Shown: positions 52,623-61,846 of the stretch, piece by piece
Layout of the letters: each line of letters starts with the position of its first letter
How positions within the stretch are numbered: the first letter of the stretch is position 1
Assembly: GCF_013364155.1 (NCBI RefSeq)
Contig: NZ_CP054916.1
Location: 5,019,001 to 5,083,000, forward strand
Reading direction: 5' to 3'
Length of the DNA stretch: 64,000 nt
Source: Streptomyces sp. NA02950
Lineage (GTDB): Bacteria; Actinomycetota; Actinomycetes; Streptomycetales; Streptomycetaceae
The notes under the pieces: generated by a model
Told to the model about the DNA's origin: nothing
The model's input: the letters and a program-made list of their open reading frames with translations, nothing else
Database searches by the model: none
Program-made: the position numbers and the translations under genes

Positions 52623-53126
52623 TCAGGCGCGGGCGGCGGCGCTGGGACCGTTGCCGTTGTGGTTCTCGTCGTCGTCCTCGGGCAGCTTGCAGACGCGCTC
52701 CAGGAAGAACGCGGCGGCGATCACACCCGCGCCCGCCAGGACCGAGAACCCGGCATAGAGGGCCTGGTCCCGGCGGGCCGGGACATCGAGCTGCTCCATT
52801 GCCAGAAAGACGCCGACACCGCCGTACATGCCCGCGACGAGCGCCGCGACCAGGGCGCTGGCCTGGCCGAAGACGACCGCGCGGGCGGCCACCAGCGGGT
52901 CCACGCCCTTGGCGCCGGGCCGGCGCTCACGCTGGGCGCGCAGCCGGCCGCGCAGGGCCAGCGCGGTCGCGGTCAGGACGACCGCGATCAGGGCCAGCAC
53001 GATCGGCGCGGCCACCGGCACGCTCGGCAGCGAGCCCAGCGTGTCCCACAGCCGGGCCCCCGCCCACGACACCACACCGGCCACGACGAACAGCCCGACC
53101 AGCACCCCGATCCGAAGATTCCTCAC
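52623..53126 (-). CDS. DUF3180 membrane protein
   Basis: A 167-residue protein with four hydrophobic helices: LRIGVLVGLFVVAGVVSWAG, AAPIVLALIAVVLTATALAL, then after a basic loop (RERRPGAKGVDPL) ASALVAALVAGMYGGVGVFL and AGFSVLAGAGVIAAAFFLER. DUF3180 proteins sit at the end of the folate operon in actinobacteria; function unknown. I chose GTG 53126, with GAGGGG ahead; GTG 53144 is possible. It is downstream of folK on the same strand. Confidence 0.85.
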   Translation of the reverse strand: MRNLRIGVLVGLFVVAGVVSWAGARLWDTLGSLPSVPVAAPIVLALIAVVLTATALALRGRLRAQRERRPGAKGVDPLVAARAVVFGQASALVAALVAGMYGGVGVFLAMEQLDVPARRDQALYAGFSVLAGAGVIAAAFFLERVCKLPEDDDENHNGNGPSAAARA

Positions 53127-53188
53127 CGACCGGTCGCCCCTCACCTCGTACGTGCCAACATCTCCCGAACCTACCGGGAGATCAACGT

Positions 53189-53782
53189 CTATTCGGGCAG
53201 GCGCAGTTCCAGGTCCGTACGGACCCGGACCCCGTCCTGCCCCACCTCGGTCAGCAGCCCGGAGACCGTGCCCCGGCCCGGGAACTCGGCCTGCGGGTCC
53301 ACGTCGTTCCACGGCACCAGCACAAAGGCGCGCTGGTGCGCCCGCGGGTGGGGAAGGGTGAGCGTCGGGTCGTCGGAGACCACGTCCTGGTAGGACACGA
53401 TGTCCACGTCCAGGGTGCGCGGGCCCCAGCGCTCGTCCCGCACCCGCTCGAACGCCTCTTCGATGGCGTGGCCGCGCTCCAGCAGCGAGGAGGGCGGCAG
53501 CGTCGTCTTCACCAGCACCACCGCGTTGAAATACGTGGACTGGGTGCCGGGCTCCACGCCCCACGGGTCCGTCTCGTACACCGGCGACACGGCCTTGACT
53601 CGCAGCCCCGGGGTGTCCTCCAGCGCGTCGATGGCGCCCTGGAGGGTCTCCAGGCGGTTGCCCAGATTGCTGCCGAGCGAGATCACCGCCCGTTTGGGGT
53701 TGCTCAACGTCACATCGGCGGCGTCCACCCGCTCCACCACGGAGGTGGGAACGGGCTGCACGGTCGGGTCGCTGCTGCTCAT
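53189..53782 (-). CDS. folK: 2-amino-4-hydroxy-6-hydroxymethyldihydropteridine pyrophosphokinase
   Basis: A 197-residue HPPK, which transfers pyrophosphate from ATP to the pterin. Motifs: ISLGSNLGNRLETLQGAIDA, VSPVYETDPWGVEPG, ERWGPRTLDVDIVSYQD and LPHPRAHQRAFVLVPW. ATG 53782 overlaps the folB stop (ATGA). About 35 residues precede the catalytic domain, longer than in E. coli. Confidence 0.95.
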   Translation of the reverse strand: MSSSDPTVQPVPTSVVERVDAADVTLSNPKRAVISLGSNLGNRLETLQGAIDALEDTPGLRVKAVSPVYETDPWGVEPGTQSTYFNAVVLVKTTLPPSSLLERGHAIEEAFERVRDERWGPRTLDVDIVSYQDVVSDDPTLTLPHPRAHQRAFVLVPWNDVDPQAEFPGRGTVSGLLTEVGQDGVRVRTDLELRLPE

Positions 53783-54138
53783 ACTCGGCTCCGGGTGATG
53801 GTGATGGTCACGTCGTCGAAGGGCACGGTGATCGGGGCCTGTGGCTTGTGCACCACCACCTCGACCTCCCGTACCACGTCGTGCTCGAGGCAACGGTCCG
53901 CGATCCGCTCGGCGAGCGTTTCGATCAGATCGACCGGCTCACCCCGCACCACGTCCACGACCTCTTCCGCGATCTCCCCGTAGTGGATGGTCTTGGTCAG
54001 GTCGTCGTCGGCCGCGGCGGGCCGAGTGTCCAGGCCGAGCACCAGGTCCACGACAAACGTCTGGCCCTCTTCGCGCTCCTGGGGGAACACCCCGTGGTGT
54101 CCGCGAGCCCGCAGGCCGCGCAGCGCGACACGATCCAC
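53779..54138 (-). CDS. folB: Dihydroneopterin aldolase
   Basis: A 119-residue aldolase that splits dihydroneopterin into hydroxymethyl-dihydropterin and glycolaldehyde. Family blocks: LRGLRARGHHGVFPQEREEG, TKTIHYGEIAEEVVDVV, LIETLAERIADRCL and VVVHKPQAPI. I chose GTG 54138, which follows AGGAGTGATTCGG and gives the normal length; a longer frame to 54174 is not needed. Second to last steps of the leftward folate operon. Confidence 0.94.
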   Translation of the reverse strand: MDRVALRGLRARGHHGVFPQEREEGQTFVVDLVLGLDTRPAAADDDLTKTIHYGEIAEEVVDVVRGEPVDLIETLAERIADRCLEHDVVREVEVVVHKPQAPITVPFDDVTITITRSRV

Positions 54139-54345
54139 CCGAATCACTCCTGCTGGTCGTCGGTACGCGGGCACGTCCGGACGCGCCCGGTACGCACCAC
54201 CCGTCCCCAGCCGTCCGCCGGGGTACCTCCCTCGAATCTACCTGCGGGTGCCGGCGGCACTCGCTCACGGGGTCGCGGCGTGCTCGCTCCGCCTCCCCGC
54301 GCCACAGACCCCTACCCGCACCTCGCGGGGCTCGAACGGGGACCG

Positions 54346-54834
54346 TCAGTCCGGCATCAGCCGTCCGTCGTCGTCCGGTCCCTCCGGCCCCTCGGGGCCG
54401 TTCTCGTCACTCTCCGCCAGCACCGGGGACCCGTGGTGTGACCACACCTTCCAGCCGTCGTCCGTCCGGCGGAACACGTTCGTGGCCACCACCAGCTGTC
54501 CCACCAGCGGGCCGAGCTCGCCCTCCTGCTCCGCCGGGGCGCCGCTGAGGATGTTCTCGGTGCAGGTCACCAGCGCGGTGTCGGCCACCACCGACACCTC
54601 GACATCGGTCAGGAAGAACTGGATGTAGTCGGTGTTCGCCATGATCAGCGCATAGGAGCGCAGCACCTCGCCCCGGCCGCGCAGCACCGGCCAGCCGGGG
54701 TGCACACAGGACACCTCGGTGTCCGGCGCGTCCAGCCACAGCCGCTCCAGCGCCTCGTGGTCCCCCTGCTCCATGGCTTCGTACAGTGCGGTGTTCGCCT
54801 GGGCCACGCGCTCGCTGTCCGTAAGGGAAGTCAC
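54346..54834 (-). CDS. SnoaL/NTF2-like domain protein
   Basis: A 162-residue protein of the NTF2 cone fold (NTALYEAMEQGDHEALERLW; VSCVHPGWPVLRGRGEVLRS; NVFRRTDDGWKVWSHHGSPV), with an acidic Gly/Pro tail. It is a constant member of the Streptomyces folate operon, between folP and folB. Its GTG start overlaps the folP stop (GTGA). A catalytic or binding role in pterin metabolism has been suggested only by position. Confidence 0.88.
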   Translation of the reverse strand: MTSLTDSERVAQANTALYEAMEQGDHEALERLWLDAPDTEVSCVHPGWPVLRGRGEVLRSYALIMANTDYIQFFLTDVEVSVVADTALVTCTENILSGAPAEQEGELGPLVGQLVVATNVFRRTDDGWKVWSHHGSPVLAESDENGPEGPEGPDDDGRLMPD

Positions 54835-55709
54835 AACGCTCCCGCCGCGTCCCCGGCCGCCTCGATGGCCCGCGCCACCCGCACCGCGTCCGCGCTCGCC
54901 CGTACCTCGTGGACCCGCACCGCCCAGGCGCCCTCGTGGGCCGCGATCGCGGTGACCGCGGCGGTGGCGGCGTCCCGCTCCCGGGCGGGCGGCGGGGTGC
55001 CGCCGTCGGCGGCCAGGACGCGCCCCAGGAACCGCTTCCGGGAGGCCGCCACCAGCAGTGGGCGGCCCAGCTCGCGCAGTGCGGACAGATGCGCCACCAG
55101 TGTCAGGTCGTGCTCGGCCTCCTTGGCGAAGCCGAGACCCGGGTCGATCACGATCCGCTCCGGGTCGATACCGCCCGCGACCGCCCGCTCCAGGCCGGTG
55201 CGCAGCTCGGCGAGGACCTCGCCGACGACATCCCGGTAGACCGCCCGGTTGTTCATGTCGATCGACTGGCCGCGCCAGTGCATCACCACGAAGGGCACTC
55301 CGGCCGCGGCCACCGTGGGCACCATCGCCGGATCGGCGCCCCCGGCGCTCACATCGTTGACCAGCCGGGCCCCGGCCTCCACGGCCCGCTCGGCGACCGT
55401 GGCCCGCATGGTGTCCACGCTGACCAGGGCGCCGGCCGCGGCCAGCTCGCGGACCACCGGGACCACCCGGCGCAGTTCCTCGGCCTCGTCGACGCGCGCC
55501 GCGCCCGGCCGGGTCGACTCGCCCCCGACGTCCACCAGATCGGCCCCGGCGGCGATGAGGTCGCGGCCGCGCTTGACGGCCAGTTCGGTGTCGAACCACT
55601 GGCCGCCGTCGGAGAAGGAGTCGGGCGTGACGTTCACCACGCCCATCACCGCACACCGGTCCCATTCCGGAAGTCCGGCCACCCGGCCCCGCCCACGCAA
55701 CGTCGTCAT
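54831..55709 (-). CDS. folP: Dihydropteroate synthase
   Basis: A 292-residue TIM-barrel enzyme that joins the pterin pyrophosphate and para-aminobenzoate, the target of sulfonamides. Signatures: MGVVNVTPDSFSDGGQWFD, LVDVGGESTRPGA, VSVDTMRATVAE, GARLVNDVSAGG, VIDPGLGFAKEAEHDL and SRKRFLGRVL. First gene of the leftward operon folP-SnoaL-folB-folK-DUF3180. ATG 55709 fits the family N-terminus. Confidence 0.95.
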   Translation of the reverse strand: MTTLRGRGRVAGLPEWDRCAVMGVVNVTPDSFSDGGQWFDTELAVKRGRDLIAAGADLVDVGGESTRPGAARVDEAEELRRVVPVVRELAAAGALVSVDTMRATVAERAVEAGARLVNDVSAGGADPAMVPTVAAAGVPFVVMHWRGQSIDMNNRAVYRDVVGEVLAELRTGLERAVAGGIDPERIVIDPGLGFAKEAEHDLTLVAHLSALRELGRPLLVAASRKRFLGRVLAADGGTPPPARERDAATAAVTAIAAHEGAWAVRVHEVRASADAVRVARAIEAAGDAAGAL

Positions 55710-55776
55710 GACCCCAGGCTAGACGGAGCCGGAGGGCGGACGGGGGACGCGGGCGGGCCGGGCATCCGGGGCGTGC

Positions 55777-57615
55777 TCAGGCGGCTTGCTCCAGCTCCCG
55801 GCCGCGGCCGGCGTGCTGGTGGGCGCAGGGCCGGCGCTCGGGGCGGCGTCCGCGGCGCAGCAGCCGGGGGAGCGCCAGCGAGACGAAGCCCTCGGCCTGC
55901 ATCGCGGCCAGTCCGATCCGCGGCAGATCGCGGGTGTTGCGGAAGACCACGAAGCGCGGCTCCCAGCGCGGCTGGAACTTGGCGTTGAACTTGTACAGCG
56001 ACTCGATCTGGAACCAGCGGGAGAGGAACACCAGCAGCGCGCGCCAGCCGCGCAGCACCGGGCCCGCGCCCAGCTTCTCGCCGCGCGCGAGCGCCGAGCG
56101 GAACATCGCGAAGTTCAGCGAGACGCGCTTCACGCCCAGCTGCGGGGCGGCCTGGAGGGAGGCGACGATCAGCAGCTCGTTCATCCCCGGATCGGCGCTG
56201 CGGTCGCGGCGCATGAGCTCCAGCGACATCCCGTCCGCGCCCCAGGGCACGAAGTGCAGTACGGCCTTGAGGTCCCCGTACGGGCCGTCCTCGGCGCCCT
56301 CTTCGGCGGCCTTGTGGGCGGTGGCGATGACCGCGTCGCTGTCGGCCGGGTCGCCGATCCGGCCCAGCGCCATGGAGAAGCCGCGCTCGGTGTCGGTGCC
56401 GCGCCAGTCCGCGGCGGCGCGCCGGATGGTCGCCAGCTCCTCCGGGTCCAGGTCGGCGGCGCGGCGCACCCGGGTCTCGTATCCGGCCCGTTCGATGCGC
56501 TTGACCATCTGGCGGACGTTGCGCATGGCGCGGCCGGAGAGGGTGAAGTCGGCGACGTCGACGATGGCCTCGTCGCCGAGCTCCAGCGCGTCCAGTCCGG
56601 TTTCGCGGGTCCACACCTCGCCGCCGGTCTCGCTGCACCCCATCACGGCGGGGGTCCAGGAGTGGGCGCGGGCCTCGTCCATGAAGCAGGCGATGGCGCC
56701 GGGCCATGCCTCGACGTCGCCGACCGGGTCACCGCTGGCGAGCATCACTCCGGAGACCACGCGGTAGCAGACGGCGGCCTTGCCGCTGGGCGAGAAGACC
56801 GCGCCCTTGTCGCGGCGGAGCGCGAAGTGGCCGAGGGAGTCACGGCCGCCGTGGGTGGCGAGCAGGGCGCGCAGCCGCTCCTCGTCGTCGGCGGTCAGCC
56901 GGGCGGCCGGGTGCTCGGGGCGGAAGGCCAGGTAGGCGGTGGTGGCGACGGTCAGCAGGCCGAGCGCGCCGAGGGAGTAGCCGACGGTGTAGTCGGCCCC
57001 TTCGCGGTAGCCGACCGGCCCCTCGAAGCCGAACAGCCCCCACAGCACATGCTCCAACTGTTCGCCGAAGGACGGCTTTCCTACGACCGTGTCCGGATGC
57101 GACCGGACGATGAGCAGTCCGAGACCGACGCTGACCCCGCCCATGACCACGAAGTTGGCCAGGGCCCGCCAGCGGCTGCGCGGGTCGGGGAGTGCCGCGA
57201 ACTCCCGGCGGTAGCGCAGCAGCACGCCCAGCAGGACGAGCGAGAGAACGGCGCCGCAGATCGAGTGACGGTAGAGCAGCTGGGCGGCGGCGCCGACGGG
57301 CAGCAGCCCCACGGCCGCGACCCAGGCCCGTCGCTTCCGCCGCTTCAGCCCGTGCGCCAGCATGAGCAGGAGCAAACCGACCACGATGGACGCCGCCGCG
57401 GCCAGGGAGCTGACCGCCCCCGGCAGGACCTCGGCGAAGGCGTGCACCCGGGTGTAGCGCAGCCGCGGGAAGACGAGGTCCAGCAGCCCGATCAGCGTGC
57501 ACGCGGTGCCGACGACGGTCGGCACCGCCTCCGGCCTTGGCCCGCGCAGCACTCGCCGTATCCGGCCGGGAACCCCTCCGGACGTTTCGGCATCTTGGCT
57601 GTCAGACATTTGCAT
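55777..57615 (-). CDS. Phosphatidylglycerol lysyltransferase-like membrane protein (MprF/LysX type)
   Basis: A 612-residue protein. About six to seven membrane helices occupy the first ~250 residues. A soluble DUF2156 (GNAT-like) domain follows (SLGHFALRRDKGAVFSPSGK; GDPVGDVEAWPGAIACFMDE; RSADPGMNELLIVASLQAAP; FQPRWEPRFVVFRNTRDLPR). MprF enzymes transfer lysine from Lys-tRNA to phosphatidylglycerol and flip it, which protects against cationic peptides. No lysyl-tRNA synthetase domain is fused here, unlike mycobacterial LysX. ATG 57615 is chosen over TTG 57633 and ATG 57609. Confidence 0.88.
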   Translation of the reverse strand: MQMSDSQDAETSGGVPGRIRRVLRGPRPEAVPTVVGTACTLIGLLDLVFPRLRYTRVHAFAEVLPGAVSSLAAAASIVVGLLLLMLAHGLKRRKRRAWVAAVGLLPVGAAAQLLYRHSICGAVLSLVLLGVLLRYRREFAALPDPRSRWRALANFVVMGGVSVGLGLLIVRSHPDTVVGKPSFGEQLEHVLWGLFGFEGPVGYREGADYTVGYSLGALGLLTVATTAYLAFRPEHPAARLTADDEERLRALLATHGGRDSLGHFALRRDKGAVFSPSGKAAVCYRVVSGVMLASGDPVGDVEAWPGAIACFMDEARAHSWTPAVMGCSETGGEVWTRETGLDALELGDEAIVDVADFTLSGRAMRNVRQMVKRIERAGYETRVRRAADLDPEELATIRRAAADWRGTDTERGFSMALGRIGDPADSDAVIATAHKAAEEGAEDGPYGDLKAVLHFVPWGADGMSLELMRRDRSADPGMNELLIVASLQAAPQLGVKRVSLNFAMFRSALARGEKLGAGPVLRGWRALLVFLSRWFQIESLYKFNAKFQPRWEPRFVVFRNTRDLPRIGLAAMQAEGFVSLALPRLLRRGRRPERRPCAHQHAGRGRELEQAA

Positions 57616-57709
57616 TCCCGTCGCTTCGGTCAAGAGGGTCTTTGGTTCTCTGACGCAGCATCTGCACGATTTGCATCTTTCTAGATGCAGTTCGAGGTGG
57701 CGGGGTTCC

Positions 57710-57738
57710 GCCCCCAGCTACCGCTGGGAGGTGCCCCC
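57710..57738. repeat. 29-bp dispersed repeat, second copy
   Basis: gcccccagctaccgctggga followed by ggtgccccc differs from 5131-5159 at three positions. It contains the inverted repeat cccagc-tacc-gctggg. It lies in the divergent promoter region between the lysyltransferase and esterase genes. Confidence 0.65.
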
Positions 57739-57777
57739 AGCGGCACGGGGGACCGGCCGCCCGGCAGAAAGATAGTG

Positions 57778-58908
57778 ATGGGTCTCACGAGCAACAACAT
57801 CGTGATCATTTCTGTGATCGCCGCGGTGCTGCTGTTCGCGGCCACGATATGGCTGTGGCCGCGGCTGGCCGGGCGCGGGGTGACCGCCGTGCTCGGCCGG
57901 GTCGGCATGCTACTGGCAACCCAGTTCACGGTGTTTGCGGCTTTCGGTTTGTTCGCCAATCAGTCCTTCGGGTTCTACGGTTCCTGGTCGGATCTGCTCG
58001 GAAACGAGGACGAACCGGGTGTGGTGGTGAACCATGACACCCCGGGCACCCGGGTCCGGGTCACCGAGACCCGTCATATGAAAGTGGACGAGGGCTCGTC
58101 GCCGAAGGTCGCCGGACGCATCGAGAAGGTGAACATCCAGGGTCCGGTGTCACGGATCGCCGGCCCCGCGTACATCTACCTGCCGCCGGAGTACTTCAAG
58201 CCGGAGTACGCCAAGCGGAGGTTTCCCGCCGCCCTGGTGCTGACCGGCTACCCGGGTACCACCGAAGCGCTGATCAATGGTCTGAAATACCCACAGAACG
58301 CCCATAAGTTGGTCAAGAGCGGTCGGATGCAGCCGACCATCCTGGTGATGACGCGGCCGACGGTGGCCCCGCCCCGGGACACCGAGTGCGTGGACGTTCC
58401 CCACGGCCCGCAGGCCGAGACGTTCTTCACCAAGGACCTGCCGAAGGCGGTGTCCGAGCACTACCGGGTGGGCCGGGAGGCCCGTAACTGGGGTGTCATC
58501 GGCAATTCCACCGGTGGTTACTGCGCGCTGAAGATGGCGATGCGTCATCCCGACGCGTTCTCGGCCGCGGTGGGCCTCTCGCCGTCGTACAGGGCGCCGA
58601 TCGACGCGACCACGGGCGATCTGTTCGGCGGCAGCACGAAGCTGGAGCGCGAGAACGACCTGATGTGGCGGCTGGACCACAAGCCCGCGCCGCCGGTTTC
58701 GCTGCTGGTCTCCAGCAGTGAGCACGGTGAGAAGAACTACAAGGACACCATGCGGTTCGTGAACAAGGTGCAGACGCTGAACCGGCGCGGGAAGCCGACC
58801 CGGATCTCATCGATGATCCTGGAGACCGGCGGCCACAACTTCAACACCTGGCGGCGTGAGGTCCCGGCCGCGCTGGAGTGGCTGGGCGGCCGGCTCAGCG
58901 ACCGGTGA
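57778..58908 (+). CDS. Membrane-anchored esterase (alpha/beta hydrolase, esterase D/mycolyltransferase-like)
   Basis: A 376-residue protein. Two N-terminal hydrophobic segments (about 7-30 and 42-62) are followed by an external alpha/beta hydrolase domain. The nucleophile is in VIGNSTGGYCALKMAMRHPD, and a late GGHNFNTW supplies the catalytic His. The fold matches PF00756 putative esterases. Upstream frames run through the 29-bp repeat and are not family-like, so ATG 57778 is used. The substrate could be a surface lipid or glycan ester. Confidence 0.85.
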   Translation: MGLTSNNIVIISVIAAVLLFAATIWLWPRLAGRGVTAVLGRVGMLLATQFTVFAAFGLFANQSFGFYGSWSDLLGNEDEPGVVVNHDTPGTRVRVTETRHMKVDEGSSPKVAGRIEKVNIQGPVSRIAGPAYIYLPPEYFKPEYAKRRFPAALVLTGYPGTTEALINGLKYPQNAHKLVKSGRMQPTILVMTRPTVAPPRDTECVDVPHGPQAETFFTKDLPKAVSEHYRVGREARNWGVIGNSTGGYCALKMAMRHPDAFSAAVGLSPSYRAPIDATTGDLFGGSTKLERENDLMWRLDHKPAPPVSLLVSSSEHGEKNYKDTMRFVNKVQTLNRRGKPTRISSMILETGGHNFNTWRREVPAALEWLGGRLSDR

Positions 58909-58916
58909 ACCGGGGT

Positions 58917-58943
58917 CCGGGCGGGGCGTACGGCTCCGCCCGG
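58917..58943 (+). terminator. Hairpin after the esterase gene
   Basis: Inverted repeat ccgggcgg/ccgcccgg with an 11-nt loop, 9 nt past the stop codon. Confidence 0.5.
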
Positions 58944-59003
58944 GCGCCCGGCACCGTACGCGCCCGGCTCCTGGACCTCCCCAGCGGACTCGCTGACGTC
59001 CGG

Positions 59004-59128
59004 TGCCCTTGGGGCGCACCCCGAAGGGCGCGGGGCTGTGTCGTGTGCGGCTCCGCCGCGTGGGCGCGACCGGCCACGACGCAGCCGCGGACGAAGGACG
59101 GCATCTCGCGGCACTTCCCGCGGAGCGC
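59004..59128. repeat. Dispersed ~120-bp intergenic repeat, copy 2
   Basis: Second copy of the 38041-38161 repeat, in the same orientation relative to the neighbouring leftward gene. It again ends exactly at the TCA stop codon, here of the betaine/choline ABC ATPase gene. It fills most of the gap after the convergent esterase. Confidence 0.75.
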
Positions 59129-60286
59129 TCAGGCGTCCGCGACCGTCTGGAGGTTCACGTCACCGCGGGCGATCCCGCCCGCGTCCGCGTCGATCGAGCG
59201 GCGCAGCGCTTCGTGCAACCGGGCCGGGGTGAGCACGCCGAGGAAGCGCTCGCCGTCGAGGACCGCGACCCAGCCCGCGTCGTGCTGGAGCATCTGGCTG
59301 AACGCCTGCTTCAGCGGCGCCCCCACCGGAAGCCACGCCTCCATGCGGCGGGCGTGGTCCCGGACGGTCCCCTCGGCGCCGTCGGCCGCGTCCGCCGGGA
59401 TCCAGCCGTGCAGCCGGTCGGCGTCGTCCAGCACCACGGCCCAGCGCGCCCCGTCCGCGCCCAGCCGGGCGGCGGCCTTGGGCAGCGGGTCGTCGAGGTG
59501 GACCACCGGGGGCTGTTCCAGGTCACCGGGTTCGATGGGGGTGACCGAGAGCCGCTTCAGCCCGCGGTCCGCACCGACGAAGTCGGCCACATACGGGGTG
59601 GCGGGCGCGCCCAGCACCGAGGCCGGGGTGTCGAACTGCTCGATCCGCCCGGAGCCGTAGACCGCGATCCGATCACCGAGCCGGACCGCCTCCTCGATGT
59701 CATGGGTCACAAAGAGCACGGTCTTACGCACCTGTGACTGGAGCCGAAGGAATTCGGTCTGGAGGTGTTCGCGGACGACCGGGTCCACGGCTCCGAACGG
59801 TTCGTCCATGAGCAGCACCGGCGGATCCGCGGCGAGCGCCCGGGCCACCCCGACCCGCTGCCGCTGGCCGCCGGAGAGCTGGTCGGGGTAGCGGTCGCCG
59901 TAGACGGACGGGTCGAGCCCGACCAGGTCGAGCAGTTCGGCGGCGCGGTCACGGCCCTTCCTGCGCTGCCAGCCCAGCAGATGGGGAACGGTTGCGGTGT
60001 TCTCCAGTACGGTCTTGTGCGGAAACAGACCGACCTGCTGAATGACGTAGCCGATACGCCGGCGCAGCCGGACCGGATCCGTCTCGGCGATGTCCCCGTC
60101 CTCCACCAGAATCCGGCCCGAGGTCGGTTCGATGAGCCGGTTGACCATCTTCATGGTGGTGGTCTTGCCGCAGCCCGAGGGCCCGACGAGCGTGACCAGC
60201 TCGCCCTCCGCGACCTCGAAGGACAGGTCGTCCACGGCCGTCGTGCCGTCGGCGTAGCGCTTGGTGACATGCTCGAAACGGATCAT
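59129..60286 (-). CDS. Glycine betaine/choline ABC transporter ATP-binding protein (OpuCA/ProV-like)
   Basis: A 385-residue ATPase. Walker A GPSGCGKTT, QQVGLFPH Q-loop, signature LSGGQRQRVGVARALA, Walker B LLMDEPFGAVDP. A C-terminal pair of CBS domains (from about 262 to 375), as in OpuCA, senses ionic strength. It imports compatible solutes under osmotic stress. ATG 60286 has GGGGAG ahead. It diverges from the permease/binding protein operon with a 139-nt shared promoter region, which contains two direct copies of cattgttgc (60294 and 60318). Confidence 0.92.
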   Translation of the reverse strand: MIRFEHVTKRYADGTTAVDDLSFEVAEGELVTLVGPSGCGKTTTMKMVNRLIEPTSGRILVEDGDIAETDPVRLRRRIGYVIQQVGLFPHKTVLENTATVPHLLGWQRRKGRDRAAELLDLVGLDPSVYGDRYPDQLSGGQRQRVGVARALAADPPVLLMDEPFGAVDPVVREHLQTEFLRLQSQVRKTVLFVTHDIEEAVRLGDRIAVYGSGRIEQFDTPASVLGAPATPYVADFVGADRGLKRLSVTPIEPGDLEQPPVVHLDDPLPKAAARLGADGARWAVVLDDADRLHGWIPADAADGAEGTVRDHARRMEAWLPVGAPLKQAFSQMLQHDAGWVAVLDGERFLGVLTPARLHEALRRSIDADAGGIARGDVNLQTVADA

Positions 60287-60425
60287 GGCTCCCCATTGTT
60301 GCCGCATTCGTGGCAGACATTGTTGCTGTTGTGTGGCGATCGGACGAGATTGTCATCTCCCGGGGTTAGGGTCACCAGGAATTGTGACGACCAGGTGGCT
60401 GTGGCCTGATGGGGGAGGTGAGCGT

Positions 60426-61106
60426 ATGGCGGACCGGAACTGTCTGATCAGCAACGACTGGATATGCGGCGAGTATGTGCGCACACGCGGCCAGGAGCTG
60501 ACGGACGCGACGCTCCAGCACGTCTGGATCACCCTCGCGTCGGTCGCGATCGGACTGCTGGTGGCCTTTCCGCTCGCGTTGCTGGCCCGCCGCTGGCGGG
60601 TGGTGGCGGGGCCGGTGCTGGGGATGACCACGATCCTCTACACGGTGCCGTCGCTGGCGATGTTCTCCCTGCTGCTGCCCGTGTTCGGGGTGTCCGTCGC
60701 GGTCGTGATCACCGGTCTGGTGCTCTATTCGCTGACCATCCTGGTGCGCAACATCATGGCCGGGCTCGCCTCGGTGCCCGAGGAGGCCCGGGAGGCGGCC
60801 CGCGGTATGGGCTACGGACCGCTGCGGCTGCTGTTCGGCGTCGAACTGCCCCTCGCGCTGCCCGCGCTGATGGCGGGGCTGAGGATCACCACCGTCTCCA
60901 CGGTCTCGCTGACCACGGTCGGCGCGATCATCGGCTACGGCGGGCTCGGCAACCTCATCTACGAGGGGATGCGCAGCTTCTTCAAGGCGCAGGTGCTCAC
61001 CGCCTCGGTGCTGTGCGTGGCGCTGGCGGTCGTGGCGGACGTGGCCCTGCTCGGCGTCCAGCGGCTGCTGACGCCCTGGGCCCGCAAGAGGAGGAGGGCC
61101 GCCTGA
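60426..61106 (+). CDS. Glycine betaine/choline ABC transporter permease 1
   Basis: A 226-residue OpuCB/ProW-type permease with five or six helices and the EAA loop EEAREAARGMGYGPLRLLFG. It has GGGGGAGGTGAG ahead of ATG 60426. The stop overlaps the second permease start (TGATG). The two permeases form a heterodimeric channel. Confidence 0.92.
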   Translation: MADRNCLISNDWICGEYVRTRGQELTDATLQHVWITLASVAIGLLVAFPLALLARRWRVVAGPVLGMTTILYTVPSLAMFSLLLPVFGVSVAVVITGLVLYSLTILVRNIMAGLASVPEEAREAARGMGYGPLRLLFGVELPLALPALMAGLRITTVSTVSLTTVGAIIGYGGLGNLIYEGMRSFFKAQVLTASVLCVALAVVADVALLGVQRLLTPWARKRRRAA

Positions 61107-61846
61107 TGGGGGTTGTGGGCGAGGCGTGGACCTGGCTGGCCACCGGGTCGCACTGGTCGGGCGCCGACGGGGTGTGGCACCGGCTGGGCCAGCATCTGTA
61201 TCTGACGTTCGTCTGTCTGGCGATCGCCTGCGCCGTCGCGCTGCCGGTCGCCGTGCTGCTCGGGCACCTCGGCAAGGGCGGGGCGGTCGCGGTCAACATC
61301 TCCAACGCGGGCCGCGCCGTGCCCACCTTCGCGGTGCTGGTGCTGCTCCTGCTCAGCCCGCTGGGGACGCACGGCCAGTGGCCCACGATCATCGCTTTGG
61401 TGCTGTTCGCCATCCCGCCGGTGCTCACCAACGCCTATGTAGGGGTGAGCGAGGCGGACCGGGAGGTCGTCGAGGCCGCCCGGGGGATGGGGATGACCGG
61501 CGGCCAGCTGATCCTCCGGGTCGAGCTGCCGCTCGCCTTCCCGCTGATCATGACGGGCGTACGGACCGCGGCGGTGCAGGTCGTGGCCACCGCGACGCTG
61601 GCGGCGCTGCCGGGCGGCGGCGGTCTGGGCCGGATCATCACGGCGGGTTTCCGGCTCACCGACACCCCTCAGGTGGTGGCCGGGGCGGTGCTGGTCGCGG
61701 CCCTCGCCCTGCTGGTCGAAGGGGTGTTCGTGCTGCTGGGGCTGGTGCTGGACCCGATGCGGCGCAGGACGGGGCGGCCGTCTCCGGCCACCTACCGCCC
61801 GCCCGCCGACCAGGCGCCGAAGTCGCCGGTCCTCAAGACGCGCTGA
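61106..61846 (+). CDS. Glycine betaine/choline ABC transporter permease 2
   Basis: A 246-residue OpuCD/ProW-type permease, homologous to the preceding one, with EAA loop DREVVEAARGMGMTGGQLIL and six helices, ending in a Pro-rich tail. It is translationally coupled to permease 1. The substrate-binding lipoprotein gene follows 86 nt downstream. Confidence 0.92.
   Translation: MGVVGEAWTWLATGSHWSGADGVWHRLGQHLYLTFVCLAIACAVALPVAVLLGHLGKGGAVAVNISNAGRAVPTFAVLVLLLLSPLGTHGQWPTIIALVLFAIPPVLTNAYVGVSEADREVVEAARGMGMTGGQLILRVELPLAFPLIMTGVRTAAVQVVATATLAALPGGGGLGRIITAGFRLTDTPQVVAGAVLVAALALLVEGVFVLLGLVLDPMRRRTGRPSPATYRPPADQAPKSPVLKTR

Noticed and set aside
60294..60326. Two direct copies of cattgttgc in the betaine transporter divergent promoter
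   Set aside because: Nine-base repeats alone are too weak to call an operator; mentioned only with the ATPase gene.
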